Of a stretch of DNA of 42,920 nt, positions 38,242 to 42,920 are shown piece by piece. Below the pieces are notes generated by a model. That model did not search any database. It worked only from the letters and a program-made list of their open reading frames with translations, and had not been told where the DNA came from. The position numbers and the translations under genes are program-made. How positions within the stretch are numbered: the stretch's first letter is position 1; every line of letters begins with the position of its first letter. The DNA is from a virus: positions 1-42,920 of IMG/VR virus record IMGVR_UViG_3300046517_000359; one strand, given 5' to 3'.

Positions 38242-39986
38242 TACTTCGCAAACGGAATCAGGAACCGCTGCCCACCGTCACCCGTGTAGACCAGGAACCC
38301 GCCCGACGGCGTGCCGGTTTCCCACGAGCCGATCGCGTTCTTGTCACGGCATTGAAAGTCGCCGCTCGGCGTGACGGTCAAGACGACCTGTCCTGACGCC
38401 GGGCCGCCTTGAAGCACGGTGTTCTTCGGCGGCAGGCCCAAGTAGTCCTGATCAATCGGGTTGTTCAGGATGACGCCATACCCGCCCCCTGATGCCTTCA
38501 GCATGGGGCCGCCCACGACGCGTGTCGCTGTCATACGTGATGTCCTTCTCTCAATGAGGCTGTAGAGTAACCGAGAATCCGCCCCATCGGGCGGGGGAAT
38601 CGGGGGAATCGGCACCAGCACCGGCACGCCAGGCGTGGCGGCCTGATACTGGTTGAGCCGGGTCTGTAAGGGGGGATGGGCCGTGATGCCGTTGAGCCGG
38701 TCATAGGCGAACGGGGCCACGACTTTGACCCGCGCCAATGTGTTGAGCAGTGCCGACACGCGAGCATTCGCCTCAAGCACCTCGGGCACCGTCCAGAGTT
38801 CATTCGGCGGTGCTCCTCCCTGGCAGTAGAACATCGGAATGATGCCGCAATCGCCCGGCCAGCTTGCCTCCAGAGTCAACAGGTTGGCCCACCAGCGTTG
38901 CACGGACTGATCAAGCGTCTCGGTCTTCAGCCGATACGCCTCAATCCAGACTTGATCCCAGGCCCGTAAGCCAGGCGGCACGACGGGCGCGGTCGGATGG
39001 TCCCAAATGAAGCAGACCCGCTTGTGTTCGGCTTCGGCCTGTCGGATCACCGTGGGCAGTTCGTCGGCCGTCTCGCAGAGGATGCCGATGTCGTCTACGT
39101 TCACCGGGCAGCCGCTCCGATGGTCTGGGTCGCTGAATGGGGCCACGTAGACCGGCCAGGCGAAGGCGGAAATCGGCGGCACGGGCACGGGCGGCACGAG
39201 CGGAATGCGCGTGTCTGGATGGACCGTCGTGAGCGTGATCGTGTCAGGCAATTCGCCAGCGCTCGGCGTCGTGGCGACTTGAAACAAGCCATCGGACCCG
39301 AACCACGCATCCGGTCCGTAGCTCGCCGGCCCCTGCCAGCCGGTCGCCGTGTCCTCATACTGCAGATACGTGGCGTCGTTGTGATAGAGCCACCAGCGCC
39401 AGCCGTCCGTGTCCTGCCAGGTCATCGACTCGAAGGGCACGTCCACGGTCGGCACGATGCGTGATGGCCCGTTACGCGGTTGCCAGACGAGGCTGCGCGG
39501 CTCCTGCAGATAGCAGAACCCGCCCTCGGCCATGCGGATGTTTTCGAGGTTGATATGCGGCGGCATGGGCCATTGGGCCAGCGAGCCATCGGGCCAGCGA
39601 ACAATCAGCGTCGTGTAATCCCGGTCGCAAAATATGAGTGAGCCGTCCTGCCAGCCGTCGAGAATCAGCAGGTTGATGAGGCTGGACAGCGGCTCGCCGT
39701 CCACCTCGCCATAGGTCACAGGCGGCGTGGACGCCAGTGTCGCTGCCCAGTTGCCGCCCCCGGCGCCGATACGGGTTGCCCCGCGCTCGTCCAGCAGCGC
39801 CGGCTGCCAGTTGGTATTCCGGTCGAACTGATAGAGCGCCCAGCGGTCCCGCACGAGCGCATTGGCTAAGAGGGTATTGTCGTTCAGCCACTTCGGGCCG
39901 CCGCCAAAGCCAATCGCCACACGGTTGATGGACAGCACGCCGCCAGCCACGCCCGCGCAGAGGTCGCCGCGGCGGTTATATCTCAT
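38241..39986 (-). CDS. Tail fibre with N-terminal propeller and C-terminal TIM-like domain (581 aa)
   Basis: ATGA overlap with the 56-aa ORF. Residues 1-250 form a blade-like region ('GPKWLNDNTLLANALV', 'WAATLASTPPVTYG', 'LVWQPRNGPSRIVP'). Residues 290-440 contain 'CFIWDHPTAPVVPPGLRAWD' and 'WIEAYRLKTETL' similar to a hydrolase barrel. The last 110 residues end in 'GGFLVYTGDGGQRFLIPFAK'. Related to the 424-aa tail protein. Receptor recognition expected. Confidence 0.65.
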   Translation of the reverse strand: MRYNRRGDLCAGVAGGVLSINRVAIGFGGGPKWLNDNTLLANALVRDRWALYQFDRNTNWQPALLDERGATRIGAGGGNWAATLASTPPVTYGEVDGEPLSSLINLLILDGWQDGSLIFCDRDYTTLIVRWPDGSLAQWPMPPHINLENIRMAEGGFCYLQEPRSLVWQPRNGPSRIVPTVDVPFESMTWQDTDGWRWWLYHNDATYLQYEDTATGWQGPASYGPDAWFGSDGLFQVATTPSAGELPDTITLTTVHPDTRIPLVPPVPVPPISAFAWPVYVAPFSDPDHRSGCPVNVDDIGILCETADELPTVIRQAEAEHKRVCFIWDHPTAPVVPPGLRAWDQVWIEAYRLKTETLDQSVQRWWANLLTLEASWPGDCGIIPMFYCQGGAPPNELWTVPEVLEANARVSALLNTLARVKVVAPFAYDRLNGITAHPPLQTRLNQYQAATPGVPVLVPIPPIPPPDGADSRLLYSLIERRTSRMTATRVVGGPMLKASGGGYGVILNNPIDQDYLGLPPKNTVLQGGPASGQVVLTVTPSGDFQCRDKNAIGSWETGTPSGGFLVYTGDGGQRFLIPFAK

Positions 39987-40153
39987 TTTAGCCGTGCGTT
40001 GAAATATTTCGTAAAAGCTAGTTGATTGCGTAACAGGCGCAACTGTTCAGACACGATCCAAGTAGGTGTGATAAACGGCGAATCGCTAGGTTTTCTCGGC
40101 TGTCGTCGCCTATATCGCTGTTGACGACGTTTGAGCGTGCGGGCTGAGGCCAT
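39983..40153 (-). CDS. 56-aa ORF resembling the coat N-terminal arm
   Basis: The TGA overlaps the next ATG (ATGA), supporting expression. Residues 1-25 are very basic (RTLKRRQQRYRRRQPRKP). Residues 28-53 'FITPTWIVSEQLRLLRNQLA' match the coat 'FVTPTWVVKETSRIAQNSLR' (about 11 identities in 26). Codons include tta, cta, aca and are more A+T-rich than neighbours. It may be a relic or a functional coat-like peptide. Confidence 0.55.
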   Translation of the reverse strand: MASARTLKRRQQRYRRRQPRKPSDSPFITPTWIVSEQLRLLRNQLAFTKYFNARLK

Positions 40154-40203
40154 GGACAAAAATCGGGCGGCTGGCCAGTCATGCGGAACGCGCCGACCGG
40201 CTC

Positions 40204-40224
40204 CACGGGAGCGACCCGTGTTTT
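40204..40224 (+). terminator. Possible rightward terminator
   Basis: Plus strand CACGGG-AGCGA-CCCGTG followed by TTTT. Six-bp GC stem. No plus gene lies within 3 kb upstream; it would stop antisense transcripts from the rightward promoter. Confidence 0.4.
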
Positions 40225-40258
40225 ATCAGCCTGCCCGTGGACAGGAGTATATCCTATC

Positions 40259-40573
40259 TCACCGCTTCGACGCCTCGTAACACTCACTCCGCTGCGCCGT
40301 GTCCTTCGCCTCGTGTAGACAGCGGATCTTGTCGAGTTGCACGAGGATGTCGAGCGAACTCTGCTCCTGCTCAATCCGCAGTTGCATCGCCCCGGACTGC
40401 GCGATGTGCGTCTGGAGCAGTGCAGCGGTCTGGTTCGCACTCACCGAAATGCCATTCGCCATCGCATAGACCAGATACACCGCAATCCCGGCCGGCACGC
40501 CAAACTGGATCACGAGTTTCAACAGCGGATTCACGACCGCAATTTCCCCGTCAGGCACCTCGTTATTGGGCAT
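40259..40573 (-). CDS. Small membrane protein, 104 aa
   Basis: Start at 40573 (overlap of 11 nt). Residues 17-36 'KLVIQFGVPAGIAVYLVYAM' form a membrane helix; the remainder is a coiled helical domain 'AALLQTHIAQSGAMQLRIEQ'. Possible holin-like or tail-chaperone. Not homologous to a known family by eye. Confidence 0.6.
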   Translation of the reverse strand: MPNNEVPDGEIAVVNPLLKLVIQFGVPAGIAVYLVYAMANGISVSANQTAALLQTHIAQSGAMQLRIEQEQSSLDILVQLDKIRCLHEAKDTAQRSECYEASKR

Positions 40574-41204
40574 GGCTGGACACAATGAGGTAACTGTCGT
40601 CATCCACGCTCGGCCCGAAGGTCACGGTCGGCAGAATCGTGGGCGTCGTGACCGCGTTAATCGTGTAATCGGTGAGCGTCAGTTCAATCGTATCGCTGCC
40701 GTTCGGCACCATCTTGACGCCGGTCGATCCGACATTCTTCACGGTCAGGGCTTGCGTGCGGTCGGCCACAGCCTGCAGGTTGATCGTGGTCGGGTCGGGC
40801 CCGCCGCTACCGTCCACGGTAATGAAATAGTCCGTCGCAAGCACCGTGTAGCCGTCCGTCACGTTACGGGCGCCGCTCAGGTTTAACTGACCGATGGTCG
40901 CCAGAATCGTTTTCCCGATGTCCTCCACGCCTTCGACGGTGTAGAGCAGCACCATGTTGGCGTCGTAGACTTCGACATCGTAGCCGCCCGCTTCGAGGAA
41001 GATCGTCGCCCGGCCGGTGCTGTCGAGCTCGACCGGGTTGCTGTTCACGCTGCCCGGATCAAGATCCGCTTGCGCGAAGGTGTCCTTGTCGGTGTTCAGG
41101 CCCGCTTCGTAGAAATGGACAAAGCCTCCCGCGTTGGGTTCGTCCGTGTCGGGAATGCGGAATCCGCGGTCGATCCATGGCAGCAAGCTCCCAATAATAC
41201 TCAT
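40563..41204 (-). CDS. Tail fibre/spike head-binding-type protein (213 aa)
   Basis: N-terminal 'MSIIGSLL' (copied at 41876, see homing element). 'GGFVHFYEAGLNTDKDTFAQ', 'NPVELDSTGRATIFLEAGGY' and 'DVEVYDANMVLLYTVEGVED' are the standard motif of podovirus tail fibre N-termini. The last 100 residues are short beta repeats. Virion tail protein. Confidence 0.75.
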   Translation of the reverse strand: MSIIGSLLPWIDRGFRIPDTDEPNAGGFVHFYEAGLNTDKDTFAQADLDPGSVNSNPVELDSTGRATIFLEAGGYDVEVYDANMVLLYTVEGVEDIGKTILATIGQLNLSGARNVTDGYTVLATDYFITVDGSGGPDPTTINLQAVADRTQALTVKNVGSTGVKMVPNGSDTIELTLTDYTINAVTTPTILPTVTFGPSVDDDSYLIVSSHAQ

Positions 41205-41231
41205 ACCTTTGCATCCAGTGTAATATGGGTC

Positions 41232-41855
41232 ATGGCTCGACCGTTACCGAATCTCTCTGGTCAACGTTTCGGACGCTGGACCGCGATACGGTTTGCCTAT
41301 CGAAAGACAGGCGCGATCTATTGGATTTGTCGCTGCGAATGCGGCACAGAGCGTCCAGTAGATGTTACGACGATGAGACGCGGCAATAGTACAAGTTGCG
41401 GTTGCACAAAATCTCAAGATGTCTCGAAGCGATTTTTGAAACACGGCGCATCCAGAAGCAAAGAGTATCGGTGCTGGGATAACGCCAAAACTAGATGTTT
41501 CAATACGAAGTCGAAAGACTTTAAGAATTATGGCGCCAGGGGCATTACGATGTGCCCTCGTTGGCGTGATGATTTCCGTTTGTTTCTGAAAGATATGGGA
41601 CCATGTCCGCCCCACTACACGATTGAACGGATCAACAATGAAGGGCATTACGAGCCCGGAAACTGCTGCTGGGCCACGATGGCAGATCAGCGCGTGAACT
41701 CTCGAGCGAATCGCTTCCTTGAGTTTAAAGGCCGACGCATGACCATCGCGCATTGGGCGGACAGTCTGGGCATTGGCCGAGATATGGTCTATTGGCGACT
41801 GAACAACGGATGGACCATTGAGCAAGCCTTGACCTTTCCATCGCAGCGCCGATAG
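41232..41855 (+). CDS. HNH homing endonuclease inserted between structural genes (207 aa)
   Basis: ATG at 41232. 'LSGQRFGRWTAIRFAYRKTG', 'WICRCECGTERPVDV' and 'SCGCTKSQD' form the zinc/AP2-like N-terminus; 'HYTIERINNEGHYEPGNCCW' and 'NSRANRFLEFKGR' are the HNH core; then 'MTIAHWADSLGIGRDMVYWR' a DNA-binding helix. Opposite in strand to the operon and A+T-richer. Its TAG stop is the complement of the Leu8 codon of the original gene start. Confidence 0.85.
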   Translation: MARPLPNLSGQRFGRWTAIRFAYRKTGAIYWICRCECGTERPVDVTTMRRGNSTSCGCTKSQDVSKRFLKHGASRSKEYRCWDNAKTRCFNTKSKDFKNYGARGITMCPRWRDDFRLFLKDMGPCPPHYTIERINNEGHYEPGNCCWATMADQRVNSRANRFLEFKGRRMTIAHWADSLGIGRDMVYWRLNNGWTIEQALTFPSQRR

Positions 41856-41876
41856 CAGGCTGCCGATGATGCTCAT
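41853..41876 (-). pseudogene. Remnant N-terminus of interrupted tail gene
   Basis: ATGA overlap with the glycine-zipper gene stop leads to 'MSIIGSLL', the same eight residues as the intact gene at 41204. Six of 24 bases differ and all are synonymous. The reading frame then enters the antisense of the endonuclease. Confidence 0.7.
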
Positions 41877-42920
41877 TGCGGGGGCTCCGGTTCCTGCATG
41901 CTCGCCACGCCAGCGACGGCCGCACGAATTAGATTTGGTGAGACTTGTGACGCAGTGCCCGCGCTGTTATACAGCCCTCGCGCAATCATCGACTTGACGG
42001 CCGGATTCCGGTCAATCAGCGCGGCAAGAAATGTCATCGGCGCGTGTGTCGCGACCCAAGCAAACCCCACCGGATCTTTATTGCCAGTCTGGGCCACGCG
42101 CGTGCCCACGGCATCAAGCGCCTGAATCAAATCGCCTTCACGCTTATTTAACGGCGCAATTTTCGGCACGGCGGCTGCGATTTCTTCCTTGAGTCCTCGC
42201 GCGAGCGCCTTCTGCGCTTCAATCGCCGCACTGGAGACTTGGCCGTATTTGCCCCCAATCTCCCGATAGGTGCCCACCTTCATCGCTTGCGCTTCTGGAA
42301 TCGTCAGATTGCCTTGGAACACCGGATGGTCGAGAAACTCCTGCGTCGTCTCGCCAATCGCCTTGAGGTCAGCCGTAGGATTGGTCTGTTTAGCGAATCG
42401 ACTGGCCGTTTCCAACGTGCGAGCGGCGACGGTCGGCTTGGCAATCGTCCCCTTCGCACCAGCGACGGCCGCCTTAATGTCCGCGTTGGTGGACCCGATG
42501 AGATCCTTCAGTTTCGAGAGGCCTCCAGGCGTGACGTTAATGCCTTCATCGAGCAGTGTTTGGACCACTTTCGGCGTATCTCCGCCCGTGCGGATCATTT
42601 CTTTTGCCGTCTTGACCACGCCAGGCTTCAAGGCGGTTTGCATCAACATGGACCCTGCCGCCTTCATCACTGGCGCCGCCGCCGCCCCGACCGCTTCAGA
42701 CCCGCCTTGCACCGCCGCCTGCGTGGCAATCTGGCCTGCGGCTTGCGCAGATGTCGCCGGAGCGGCATTGCCGAGTGCCCGATTCGCTAACTGCTTCATG
42801 GCTTCACCAGTGGCGCCTCCCAGCGCGGCCCCACCAATCGCCCCAGGAACGCCACCGACCACTGCCCCACCGACTGTTCCACCGATACCCCCAATGACGC
42901 CGCCAGCAGCCCCACCGACT
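41873..42920 (-). CDS. C-terminal part of glycine-zipper ejection protein (continues at 1-292)
   Basis: Continuation of the 403-aa gene that starts at 292. Beyond the glycine zipper the sequence has long Ala-rich helices ('GQIATQAAVQGGSEAVGAAA', 'MIRTGGDTPKVVQTLLDEGI') and ends 'AGVASMQEPEPPQ'. Ala/Gly and Gln content as in ejection proteins. Confidence 0.8.
   Translation of the reverse strand, partial: VGGAAGGVIGGIGGTVGGAVVGGVPGAIGGAALGGATGEAMKQLANRALGNAAPATSAQAAGQIATQAAVQGGSEAVGAAAAPVMKAAGSMLMQTALKPGVVKTAKEMIRTGGDTPKVVQTLLDEGINVTPGGLSKLKDLIGSTNADIKAAVAGAKGTIAKPTVAARTLETASRFAKQTNPTADLKAIGETTQEFLDHPVFQGNLTIPEAQAMKVGTYREIGGKYGQVSSAAIEAQKALARGLKEEIAAAVPKIAPLNKREGDLIQALDAVGTRVAQTGNKDPVGFAWVATHAPMTFLAALIDRNPAVKSMIARGLYNSAGTASQVSPNLIRAAVAGVASMQEPEPPQ
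42795..42920. repeat. Right copy of 126-bp terminal direct repeat
   Basis: Identical to 3-128, marking the ends of the contig. Confidence 0.95.

Noticed and set aside
40236-40250. TATACT on the minus strand near 40240 as a late promoter
   Set aside because: No -35 element at a suitable distance.
41244-41876. 210-aa open frame antisense to the homing endonuclease, starting with MSIIGSLL
   Set aside because: Beyond the first eight residues it has no protein-like features and exactly mirrors the endonuclease gene, so it is read as the truncated original start plus a shadow frame.

Overview
The window is a complete or nearly complete tailed-phage genome of about 42.8 kb. Positions 3-128 and 42795-42920 are identical (126 bp), so the contig closes into a circle and one gene runs across the join. 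The portal, coat, gp4-like and gp10-like proteins resemble those of P22-type podoviruses. The host is unknown; G+C-rich codons and many small zinc-ribbon proteins suggest a GC-rich bacterium. No integrase, DNA polymerase, helicase, primase, tRNA or classical endolysin was recognised.

Almost everything is on the minus strand and reads right to left. A short divergent control region (36188-36253) separates a 61-aa helix-turn-helix protein (minus) from a few small plus-strand genes (36254-37089). The minus-strand early region (36187 to about 26600) holds small membrane and zinc-ribbon proteins, a Bet/RecT annealing protein, a YqaJ/lambda-exo-like nuclease, a NinB-like protein, a non-coding gap with stem-loops (31704-32073), a strong internal promoter (31140-31168) and a long run of tiny genes joined by ATGA or GTGA stop-start overlaps.

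The late region follows on the same strand: terminase small and large subunits, a protein resembling the RNA polymerase alpha C-terminal domain, portal, scaffold, coat, then structural genes down to position 1 and, through the join, from 42920 to 36986. Glycan genes are interspersed among the head and tail genes: two related GT-A glycosyltransferases (18293-19003, 14448-15176), one GT-B glycosyltransferase (12465-13568) and an FkbM-type methyltransferase (11770-12468). Two HNH endonucleases interrupt the structural operon (10026-10457 minus, 41232-41855 plus). The distal end carries tail-fibre-like proteins, a TIM-barrel protein and a two-helix membrane protein that may serve lysis.

Most notable observations: overlapping divergent promoters with symmetric operators that would make leaderless mRNAs on both sides; a homing endonuclease whose insertion point is flanked by two differently encoded copies of the same eight-residue N-terminus; a 56-aa ORF that copies the N-terminal arm of the coat protein; a 20-aa minigene kept by synonymous-only divergence; and the embedded glycan-modification set.
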